From positions 1 to 64,000 of the forward strand of contig JBKJNY010000090.1 in NCBI GenBank assembly GCA_046593355.1: a stretch of 64,000 nt of DNA, given 5' to 3'. Position 1 is the stretch's first letter. Every line of letters starts with the position of its first letter. This document shows positions 23,016-35,000 of the stretch, piece by piece. Under the pieces are notes generated by a model that worked only from the letters and a program-made list of their open reading frames with translations, was not told where the DNA came from and ran no database searches. The DNA comes from SXOA01 sp046593355. Lineage in GTDB: Bacteria > Planctomycetota > Planctomycetia > Pirellulales > Pirellulaceae. The position numbers and the translations under genes were made by a program.

Positions 23016-26000
23016 CTATTCGGCCTGGCGGTTGCGTTTGGCACGCACCTGTTCATCGGCGAGCAAGCTGATGATTCCGCCGTCGATGGAGGAGGCCACT
23101 GGAGCAATCGCCCCGAACTCTCCAAAGATCTCGTCATGAGCGGAAGCCGGAGCAAACGCTTCACCCTCGCCCTCACCCTCCGCACCGGCCCCACCAGACT
23201 GCTGCGCGTTGAGGTGATTGATGACCAGCAGCACGTCATGCGGCGAAACCACGTTGTCCCGGTCGGTGTCAATGAACGGCGCCGTGTGGAAGCCCGCCGT
23301 TTCGAGGGCGTGGCTGCCATTGGCGTTGATTTCATTGATCACCAGCAGGGCGTCCACCGGCGAGATGGAACCGTCATTATTCACGTCCAGCGGGTTACTG
23401 GGATTGCTGGACGGGTAGCTGGTGCTCGTGCTGCCGCCGGGGGTGACCGGCGGATCGAAGTTGCCCAGGATTGGCAGCCCGAATTGATCTCCATACTGGA
23501 TGTAGATATCGTTGCCGAACGGCACCGGCTTGTAGTCGATGACGGGCACGCCGTCGATCGGGTCCGCATGAATGCGGTCCACGAGCCGCGAGCCGCCGGA
23601 GACCAGGATGTACCACTCCGCATCTTCGTCGGGCGACACACCGGCGCGATTCGGCACGAACAAACCGAGATCGTCATTTCCGTCCTGATCCATATCGGCG
23701 GATACCGGCCGGTTGTTCGGCGTCGGGAAGCCGAAGCGGAAGGTGCGGTCGATGCTGCCGTTGCGGCCGAAGTCGATGAAGAACGTATTGTCGCGGTAGG
23801 TGGCCAGGTCGTCCCCGGCTACTCCGTCGTAGTTGCCCACCACCGGATAGCCATTCTGGCTCCAAGCCACCGCCGAGGCGAGGTCCACCTTGAAGTCATG
23901 GTTGGTATCAAAGTACCAGGTGGTCCCGGTGAAGACGCCGACTTCGTCGCCGTTGGCGGCGTTGCCGTCGAAGTTGCCGGCGACCGGCAGGCCGTTGATG
24001 CCGGCCGGATCGACGACGGCGATGTCCACGCCGGGCGTAATCACGCCGTCGTTGTCCACATCCACCAGCCATCGCCACTGCGTGCCGACCCGTCCATAAG
24101 CGGCCAGCTTGTCAAAGCCGTCCGCCACTCCGCCCGCCGCCTTCACAAAGTTCCCGGCGAACAAATTGTCGCTGGTATAACCCATGTAGTAGGTGATGTC
24201 GCGGTTGGTGAAATCGGCATTGTCCTGGTCGAACGTGGTGTTGCCGTTGGTATCAATCCAGGCGGACCCCGCGCCCCAGGTGCCGACTTCCGGCCGAGTG
24301 TCGACCGTGAAGCGGGCCACAAAGTCGCCGCCGGGGCGGTTGTCGCCGCTGGGGAAGAGCGGATTCTCTTGCGGCTCACTGGCGTTGCTTTCGCCATTGA
24401 GGGCGTTGCACAGCGGATCGGTCACGCCGTCATCGATGGTTAGCGTGAAGCGGTCATCCGGCAGCGGCCTGGCGAAGACCAGCTGAATGGTCGCCGTGGC
24501 CGACGAACCAGCGACTGGAGCATTGTTGACGAGGATGATCGAGGAAATCGGGATAATCCCGTTGTAGTCGCCAACGACACTGAAGTTACCCGGCACGACG
24601 GAGCCAGGTTCGATGGCGTTGTAGAGCGTTCCCGCGATTCGCGGCGGCAGATCCCGCAGGCTGATGACAATGGAGTTGACCAGGGGAGTCGGGCCGTCGG
24701 TGCTCGGCTTGGGATCGAACAGGTCGTAGAGATTGCCGGCGTTGTTGATATCCACGTCGGTAACTTGCGGGCCCTGCGTGTCGATCACGATCTGCAGGGT
24801 CGTCTGCACCACGGCCGTGGGACTGCCGGTGATGTTGCCGGCCACGTCCTCGGCGGTGACGAACAGCAAACGCGGGCCGTCGAATGGCAGCACGCCAATC
24901 GGCGTGATAAGCGACGGATCGTTCAGGCTAAGCCGCGATTCGATCTCCCAATAGCCGTTGGGATATTGATCGCCGCCGTCGAAAGGCGTGGCGACCGTCT
25001 GTCCCAGGAACACGTCGGTGGCCAGGTCGAACGCACCGCTATTGTTGGAGTCGAGATACAGGTTGATGACCGTATCGGCCTCCGCGCGGCCCCAGAAGGT
25101 GGGACGAGCGATGTTGGTGAGGTTGATCAGCGGCGTCGGGCAGTCGTCCGACAGGATCAGGCCGTCGTTGGCAACGCCCGGCGAACCGAATGAAGCCGGC
25201 GGCAGAATGGTATCGACGATGGCTTCCAGGGAAACGGCCAACTCGCCGAAGCCTTGGTTCTGCTCGGGCGCTGTGGGATCGATCATCTCGACGCGGGAGG
25301 AGATGAAGTAGCTGCCGTCCGGAGCCAAGGCGTCGTTAGCAAACGTGAAGGTGAAGACGCCGGGACGGCCAAGGATGGGCTGAGCATAACCGGCCAGCAC
25401 GGCATCGGTGGTGTTGTTTTCGGTGACGAACACCGCTACACGGAAGCCAGCGCTGGGGGCGTTGGTTACGGTGCTGGTAACGAACGGGATGAGGATCGTC
25501 TCATCGGGCGGACTGCCAGGGGTAGCGCCGTTGCCGTTGGCAGGGATGTCGTCCAGGAAGCTCAGGCCGCCAACCTGGATCACGCCCGGGACGCGGATCA
25601 GGATGGTCGGATCATTGTCGAATGTGATGTCGTCAAACCGGGAACGGCCGGTGTCGCTGCTAAGACCGACGGCGGTCGCACCGGGCGCGCCGGTCGTCGG
25701 ATTGGTCGCCAGGTTCAGCGGCGCGTCCAGCAGCTCGATATCAAACGGGACCGGAGCGGCCGTGTTGATGGTCGTGATGCTATAGGTGTTGATCGCCGTG
25801 GTGTTGGGGAGAACCCGCAAGTAATAGGTCTGTCCCGCGACGGCTGGAATGCGAATCCGTTCGTTGTCGGTGGCGTCGTTGATGCCAAAATCCAGGCCGC
25901 CGAGCACACCGTCCACAATCAGCGTGCCGTCCACGTCATAAAGCTCGACCTCGAGATTGCCGGCATTTGGCAATCCGGGCCGGCCGCTCGGGACGGTGGC

Positions 26001-29000
26001 CAATTGCGTGAAATACACCTGAATGTCCAGCGTACCGGTCTTCTCCGCCACGATGCGGAAGAAGTCGTTGTCGGCCGGCAGGTCGGCGAATCCGGGAACG
26101 GATACGAGGCCGGGATCGATGTTCGGATCGACGTTGATGGTTTCGTCAGCGCCCAGGTAGGAGGCATTGGCGATGTTGTCGTTCCATTCCAGCGTGTCGA
26201 GCTTGAAGAAGCGGATCGCTCCACCCGCGCCGGCGATGGGATCAACCCGTTCGATGTTGGTGAAGACTGTTTCCAGCGCTTCGGCGTTGCCGGGGCCAAC
26301 CGAGATCGAGCCGCTGTCGGAGGTCGTCCCTTGCCGGTACAGGACCAGATCCCCGGTGCCGTTGTCTTGCACCGACAAGCGGTCGCGAGTATTCGCGGAT
26401 CCACCGTCGACGTCGAACAGGACGGAATTGACAAGTGCGTCGGTTCCGAGCACGTCCGCGGCCGTGACGACGACCGTGTCGTCGCCGCTGCCGGCTTCGA
26501 TGCGGACCCGCTCGAGAGTGGTGACGCCGCCGGCTGTTTGCAGGAAATTGGGCTCTACAAAGCCGTTCAAGTTCGTAAACAACTGGATCGTGGCGTCAAA
26601 CTGGTTGACCGTGAGCACATCGTTGCCGGGCGTGCCGGAGATGACCAAAGTGTCGTATCCGTCGCCGCCGAAGTAGTTGTCCACGAGTCCGTCGTAGTCG
26701 AGCAGGAACGTGTCGTCGCCCGCGTCGCCACTCATGACGTCGGTCCCGCCGCCGCCACGGATGGTGTCGTTGCCGGTGCCGCCGTTGATGGTCTGGGCAT
26801 CCAGACTGCCCAGGAGGGTATCGTTGCCCCCTTCGCCGTTGAGTGTGCCGAAGCCCGAAACAAAATCGTCACCATCACCTCCATTGACCGTCACTTCCGC
26901 GGAAGAGAACAGCGTGGCCAGGGTATCCGCCGTGAGCACCGTGTCGTTGCCGCCATTGGCATTGAACGTGAGCGTGTCCGCGTCAGCCAGCGAGACGCCA
27001 TCGATGTTCACATCGTATTCCAGCCCGGCGATGTTGACCCTCGTTCCCGTTACGGTGATGGCGACATTGTCGGCTACCGTGCGGCCATTGACCGTTACCG
27101 CATCGGCGGAGCCGGCAGCCGCATCGACGACCAGGACCAGGTCCGCGACCTCGGTGGGAGTCAGGTCGGCAACCGTGAAAGTGTCCGCGCCCGCCAGGCC
27201 GCTGACAATGATCTGCTCGACGCCGTGGGTATCGACATTGGCTCCGCCCAGAATGGTATTCATGTGGGTCGGCGCAACGGCATTCGGGTTCAGCACGAAG
27301 GCATTCGCCCCCGCATCGCCGAAGAACCGCAGAATATCCGAGCCATCGTCGCCGCCGCTGATGTTATCGCTGCCGTCCCCTGGCTCCCAGATGAACTGGT
27401 CAATGCCGTCGCCGCCGAACATGAAGTCGGCCCCGGCATCATCGGCCACGCCGTTGCCGGTCAGCAGGAGGTCGCCGAAGCGGTCGTTGCCGTCTTCGCC
27501 GTACTCGTGATCCACGCCGGCACCGCCGATGAGGATGTCATTGCCCGCGCCACCGAAGATGTTGTCGGCCAGGGGCGTACCGATCAGCGTGTCATCCCCG
27601 ATGCCGCCAAAGATGTCCGCGTCCAAGGAAGCCGACAGATCGACGGTGTCATTGCCCGCCCCGGCATCGACAACCTTCTTCAGGCCGGCGAGGTCGAGAT
27701 TGAGCGTGATGATGTCGTTGCCGTCAAAGGTATTCAGTTTCACGTGGTCCATGCCGGCGCCGATGTTGACCTGGCCGCCGCCCAGCAGGATGGAATCGAC
27801 TACTGGCGAGGTGACGATGTCGGCACCTTGCGTGCCGTTGACGGTCAGGTTATCGCCCAGCAAACCCGCGCCGCCATTGACGTTCAGGACTGTGACGCCG
27901 GTGAAGCTGAACGCCGGCGCGGCGTTGGAAGCGTGGCTGCCGTCGCCGCCGTTGGCCGGGTTATAGACAAACGTGTCGTCCAGGGCCGTGCCGTTCGCCG
28001 TCAGCGTGTCGCCGCCGAGACCCTGATAGATGACCTGTTCGATTCCGCCGGGCGACGAAGTGTAGCCCAGGGCGGCGAGAGTGAACGTGTTAACGAGCGA
28101 GAACAGCGACGTGTTGGTGGTATCGTTTACCGTCGCGGTATCAATGGTAAGGGGCGTATAGATGATGGTCTGGGTGCCGGGAGTTTCCAACTCGAACACG
28201 TCGCCCTGGGCGCCCGTGGCGGCAGCCGGCGGTCCGCCGGCGATGGTGACTTGCACGTTCCACACGGCGACGTTGGGGGCCGGCTCGCGGGCCACCACAT
28301 CGTCGTCGCCCGCCAAGGCGTCGACGAACAGAGTCGCGACGTTGACGTACAGGATGGCCGGGCCAGCGTTGACGCTGACCGTGAAGTCCTGCACGCCGTC
28401 GGTCCCGGCGTGGGTCGAGGCGTCGCGAGCGATAATCGTGATGTCATCGTCGCCATTGGTTCCCACGATGAGGGCGGGTCCAACGCCGGGGCCGCCCACG
28501 AGTGTGACCCCCTCAATGTGATCCCAGCTCACGCGCTGGACGCCGGCGGCATTGAGGCCACCTTCGTCATTTTCCGGTCCGGTCTGCACCGCGAACGCGC
28601 CGGGCGGATGCAGGACGATCTGGTCCCCCGCGGTGCTGCCGATGGGGTCGCCGCCGTCCACGAAGATGGCGGTTGTGGCGGAGGGCGTGACATCAATGAT
28701 GTCGTTGCCGGCCTGGCCGAAGACCTGGAGATCGTCCACGTTGGTGTAGTTGACCGTTTCCAGAGCTCCAACTTGCACGGACGTGCCCGTCACATTGATG
28801 ATCTCGCCAGCTTGCGTGCCGTGGACTTGCAGGCGGTCGCTGCCCGCGCCCAGGTTGACGGTCAGCGCGCCGATGGCCGCGGCGTTGATTACCGGAATGC
28901 CTTGGATGGCCGGGGTGCTGGAAAGCAGTCTCGCGGTGGCCGCGTCGACGCCGGTGGGCGTGACGGACAGCACTTCGGCGCCGGAGCCGGTATTGGCGGT

Positions 29001-32000
29001 GATGGTGACGTCTCGCGCGTTGGCATTGGCGTTGAGGATTTCCACGCCCAACAGGACCACGCCTTGGCCATAGCCGTTGACGATGGTATTGAACGAAGTA
29101 AACGCAACACCCACCGCACCGGAGGCATTGCTGAGGTTGGCGACGTCGCTGCCCGACGAGGGGTTGCCGCCATCGATGCGCACCGTATACGGTAGCGGCG
29201 CCTCGAGGTTGAACGCATCGTCGCCGTCGAGACCGCGTAACTCCAGCTCGCTGATGCCGTCGGTGTTTAGTTGCGTCGTGACGAACCCCGACAAGGCGTC
29301 CGTGATCCGTACCGTGTCCGCTGCGCCGGTGACGAAGAACACGTCGCTGCCAGCCGTGCCGCTGAGCTCCAAGGTATCTTCGCGAGCGCCGGCACCACCG
29401 CTGAGGAAGCTCACGCTGCCGTTGCCGCCGATATGGGCAAACGTCAAGGGAACCAAGGCCGTGCCAGCCGCGGCACCACGAGAGGCGATCGTGCCGGCAT
29501 CGGGCGCGGAGCCCGGCGTGAAGGTCACGAAGTGACTGCCCGCTGGAGTGGTGTGCGTCAGGGCGTCGGTGCCCCCCAGGCCGTTGATCGTCAGGTGCTC
29601 CACGGTTGCCAACGTCACCAAGCCCAAGGCGTTGACTTGCACGGTACCGGCGTCAATTCCAGTGGGTGAGTAGTTGATCGTGTCCGCGCCTCCGGTGCCG
29701 TTGACGACGACCGTGTCCGAAGCGGTGGGGTCGCCCCCTTGCACGGTGATGGCCACGCCGGCATGGGGCGTGACGGAGAAGGCATCGTTGCCGAAGCGGC
29801 CTTGGACAACGACTCCTGTGAAGTTAGTGTTGGCGACGTTGTAGCGAATTACCGCGCCGTCGTTGATCCAAGCGGCTGTGATGCCGACCAGGCCGACTGC
29901 GATGGTGTCGTTGTCGTCGGTCCCGCGGATGGTCAGCGTGCTGGCGGCCGTGGCGGAGCTGATCCCAACGAGCTCCATGTTGGTGACATTGATGTCGCCC
30001 ACGCCGGAGTTGTCGATCAGGCCGTCGGTGGCCCGAGCACCCTGGGTAAACCTCGCATTTACAGGCACGGTGACGTTCAGCACGTCCCCGGAGATGGGGT
30101 CGCCGCCGTCGATGTTGACCGTCGTCCCGGCGCGGTTCACCAGGTTGACGGTATCCGTCCCCGTGAGGGTCTGGATGTTCAAGGAAGAGAAGTTGCTGAA
30201 GGACTGCAAGTTGTACAACGGCGCGCCGCCAACCAGGTCGGTCACGCGCACCAGCTCATTGCCGGGCGTACCGGCTCGGGTCAAGTCGGCATCGAAGAGG
30301 TCGCGGCCGCTGGTGCCGGGGTTGGCCGGGGCGGTGCCGCGGAGCGTCAGGCTGTCGGTGTCGCCCGCGGCGCCTGACGGGCTGCTGCCGTTGACGATGA
30401 TGTTGGTGTTGAGGAGGTAATTGACGACGGCAATCGAGGTGCCGGTGGCCGCGTTGTGGACGAACAGTTGCCCGGCTTCGGGAGCGGACGGGGCGATGAC
30501 GATGTTTTCCGAGACCCCCAGCACGCCGTTGTAGATCAAGAGATCGCCGTCGGTGATCGGGTCGCCTTCGTGGAAGTAGGTTTCAATGCCCCAGCCCAGT
30601 GGTGTGTTGTCCGCGTAGGGGGTGAGCTCCAGGGTGTCCACGCCGGTCGGCGCGGCCTCGGGAGTGTACGGGAACGGGCCGGACGGAACCGGCGCGGCAA
30701 GGTCGGCGTGGCCCCCCAGGGCGTTGATGCGCGTGACGCCCGTGAAGAAGATCGGCGGGCTCAAGTCGTCGGCAGCGGGGGGTGCGCCCAAAGCCGACTT
30801 GACGCCGATCTCGAGGGAAAACTCGTTGACGCCGTCGGCATCCGCGCCGGGGAACGGCGACCCGATCGAGTCGACGTCGCGACCGATGATGCGGTTGTAA
30901 TCGTTTTGCACGACGCCCACGGTATTGTTGTCGCCGAGGATGTTGACGACGCCGTTGCCCGGCGTGGCCAGAGTCCATTCCATCTCAATGAAGCTGACAT
31001 CGCTGCTCAGGGTCGGGCCAATGCCGGCCGTGAAGGTGACGATGGGCGGCTTGTCGCTGTTCGAGGAGACATTGAGCGGCGCGCCCGGAGCTGCCGCCAG
31101 GAAGAGCACGTCCCCGTTCACAAACGGCGGCGGCGGGACCGGCGGCAGCGGATCGTTGCCGCGCAGGAAGAGGTCGATCTGGCTGGCCGGCGCGATGGTC
31201 AAGCTGAAGAAGTCGCCGCCGGTGGCGGCTTCGTTGCCGCCGCGAATGATGGTGTTCGTGAAGGTGACGCCGCCGCCGCTGGTGCCGAAGTTCGTCGCCA
31301 GCATCGCCCCCAGGGTCGCATTGCTGAAGGACACGCCCGCGTCGCTGATGGAGTTGTCGAAGGTGTCGCTGCCGTCGGCCACGGTCGGCTCGTTGAACGG
31401 AGCGCCCGAACCCAGACCGGTGCTGCTCAGACCGAGGATGGTGATGACGTCGTTGTCGCCGGAGTTGTTGCCGTCCCCGTTCATGGTGAAGTCGCCGCTG
31501 ATGTTCTGGACGCGGATGTTCGGCGCGAAGACGGTCGGACCGGTGTTGATGACGATGTTCGCCGAGGTTGCGCTGTCCGGAGACACAACGATGCCGATGT
31601 TCGGCACGGTGCCGTTCAAGGCTTCGAGGAACGTGCCGTAGGACACGTTGGTGTTATCCACCACGGTCACGTTGTTGGCCGCGCCGCCCTGACCGTCGAT
31701 GGTCAGTTGCTCGATGGTGGTGTAGTCGAGGGTGGTGCCGAGGCCAAGAATCTGACCGACGCCGATAGCCGTCAGGCTGGCGGTGATGGCATCGTTACCC
31801 GCCGTGGCGTTCACCGTTAGCGTATCGCCGCCGGCCAGCGTGGCCGGATCGCCGCCGTTGACCGTGACGCTCGTGCCGGTGATGGCCGCCGTGACGTTGA
31901 CGACGAAGTCATCCTGGCCGTCGAAGCCGTTGAAAATGTTGGCTGCGGTCAGGCCTCCGCCATTGATATTGACGATGTCATTCCCTTCGCGTGCTTGCAC

Positions 32001-35000
32001 ATTGGTCTGCACGGTGGCCGTGGTGTCGTTGACGTTGACCACGTCGTTGCCGGTGGAGGTGCGGACGTTGAGGAATTCGAGGCGGTTGGCGGCGTTAGCC
32101 AGATCCGCCGTAATTGCGCCGTGGGCGTAGTTGATCGTGACAGGAGCAAAGTTGGTGAGGGCGGTCGAAACCGCGGTGATATTGAGGCCGGCATTATTCA
32201 TCGGCGTAATGCTGCCCACGTTGGTGATGGCAGCCGCACCAGCCAAAGCAGCCGTGCCCGAATCATCAACATTCAGCGTATCTGGCGCTCCGGCAACTCC
32301 AAAACCATCCGGCAATACCGTCAGCGTACCCAAAACGGTATCCAGTGAGCCGTCGAATGTGTTGGCATTAAAATCCGCCGTCTGATTGCCGACGGTGAAT
32401 GTGTCCGCACCGCCATCTCCTGACAGGACATAATTTGTCCCGGCCGCAGTCGAGAGGATATCGACCGTGTCATTGTTGCCAGTGGATTGATAAAGGAAGT
32501 CTTCGATCTCCGCGTAGTTGATCGTCGCCGGTGCAGCGCCTGTCATCGCGGCGCTTGTCAACGTGATCAAATCGCCGACAATTGCCGCGGAGAGTCGATC
32601 GTTGAGTCGAATCTCATCGTCATCGGCCGCGGTTTCGCCGCCGGTGATGTTGATGGTGCCGGCGAGATTATCGAGCGAATTGGTACCAACAGGTGTAACT
32701 CCGCCGAAGTTATTGAAGCGGTCGCTTCCCCCCTGGCCAAAGAGGCTATTGATCGTCGTGGCCGCCGTGCCGATGAGCGCCCAGTGATCCCTGCCGTTGT
32801 CATCCGCCGGTTGGCCGAGAACGCCGGGGGCGATGTGGCCGTAGGTTTCCAAAGTGAACGATGCAGCGCCGGCAGTCGCCGGGGCGGTGGTGTAGTTCAG
32901 GCGGAACGTATCCACGCCGCCACCGCTGTTCAAGTTCGCCATGATCCGGGTCGTGTCCTTGCGGGCGAACCGGAAGGTTTCGAACGTCCCCGCGTTGTCG
33001 AGCACGCGCACCGAGGCAAAGCCATTGAGCGGGCTGCCGACGTTATCGATGGTCAGATCGTCGTTCGTTCCCGCGCCACTCGGCAGAATCACATCGAAAA
33101 CCGCCGCGGGAGTGTCGGAATCGACGGGTTCCAGGCCGGTGAAGCTGACGAACAATTCATCGCCGTTTGCTAAGCCGGTCGCGCCTGCGCCGCGGCTGTC
33201 GTCGCGGTCCAGAATCCAGGTGCCGGCGTCCTGAGTCGCGCCGACGAGGTAGGTCTCACGGGCGACGATGCCGCCGTCGGTTTCCTGGCCGGTGATGACC
33301 AGCGTATCGCCGGGAGGGCCGGAGGCTTCCGTCCCCACGGCGCTGTTGGCGTTACCGTTGTAGGCGGTGCGGAGGTTGACAAGGTCGCTGAAGCTGGCGT
33401 TATCGACCGTGAACGTGTCGTCGCCGGTCTGGCCGTTGAAGGTGAACTGGGTGGCGGCCGAGAGCGGGCGGTCAAAGAAGATTGCCGGGCCGCCATCGAG
33501 CAAACTGCGGAAGCGATTGGCGGCCGTGCGGGTGAGGGCCAACTGGTTGTTAACGAGCGCGCCCTGGTCGCCGTTGACGGTCAGCGAGTTGAGGTTGGTG
33601 AGGAGGACAGTTTCAATCTCGGTGTAGTTGAGTGTGCCCGTGATGATGACCTGGCCGTTGCCGTTGAGGACCACGTTGCCGCCGCCGGCATTGACGTTGA
33701 GCGAATCGCCGACCGCGGTGTTCCCGTCGCCGTCGACATTGACAACCGCCGAGGCGGTGATCTGGCCCGTGACATTGAACGTATCGTCGCCCGCGCCGCC
33801 GTTAAGGTTATTCGTGGAGCCAGCACCCAGCCCGCCGCCAGTGATGTTGAAAATGTCGTCGCCGTCGTTGGCATTCACGGTGGTGGTCACGCCACCCGCC
33901 GTGCTGACAATGTTGAAAGTATTATTGCCGTTCGTTCCCAGCAAGTTCTGGGCATGGAGCACCAGCGACTCAATCGTGCCGTAAGTCAACCCACCGAAGA
34001 AGGGACGGCTGACGGTCGTGCTGGTGATCGTGTACGCATCGTTGAAATCCGCACTTTGGTCGTTCAGATTGACCGTGTCGGAACCCGCGCCGCCATTGAC
34101 CACTACGGGGCCCGGAAGCAAATCCAATCCGGTAGCTAGCGCGGCATTTCCGACATTGACGATGTCGTTTCCGTCGTTGGCATTGATGGTGGTGGTCACC
34201 CCAGCCGCCGTGCTGTCGATGTTGATCGTGTTATTGCCGTTGGTTCCCAGCAAGTTCTGGGCGTTGAGCACCAGCGACTCGATCGTGCCGTAAGTCAACC
34301 CGCCGAAGAAGGGACGGCTGACGGTCGTGCTGGTAATCGTGTACGCATCGTTGAAGTTCGCATTTTGGTCGTTCAAATTGACCGTGTCGGCGTCTCCGCC
34401 ACCATTGACGATGACCGTCGCACCCAGATTATCCAATCCGTTGACCTGCGCCGCGTTGCTCAGGTTGAAGACATCGGCCCCCAGCCCGCCATTGAGCGTA
34501 GTGGCCACCGGGGCGGTTTCGATTTGGAACACGTCAATGTCGTTGGAACCGTTCAGAGTCAGGCTGGTGATGCCAGCCGTCGGCTCGCTGAAGACGGTGG
34601 AAGCATTGACGTCCACGTTCAAGTTTCCGCCGCTGAGGTAAACCCGAAAGGTATCTAGCCCGCCATTGTTGGCGGCCGCGCCCGCGTTGATGACGACATT
34701 GCCGCCCAGCGTGAAATTCAAGCTCCAGCCGTTGATGGAGCCGACATCGGCCCCGACGAAGTCCTGCACCCAGAAATTCCAGTTGCCAACGACGTTGGAA
34801 CCGTCAAACGTCGTGAAAGCCGCCGCTCCGGTGGTCGCAGGCGCGGGAGGGGAAAACGAATTGTTGCCGCCGCTGGGAAGGTAAGTCCCGGAAACTACAG
34901 GATTCGGAATTCCTGCGCCTGCCTCATCGTCAAAAGTGACGTCGGCATTGACGGCATCCGAGCCGCCACCAACTTGATTGAACACGACAAGGTTGGCACC

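Noticed and set aside
25254..29195. A 1313-codon open frame on the plus strand opposite the giant protein gene
   Set aside because: It is a shadow of the repetitive Asp/Gly/Val-rich codons of the minus-strand gene. Its translation has no domain, start site or codon pattern of its own, and many similar plus-strand frames occur along the same gene.
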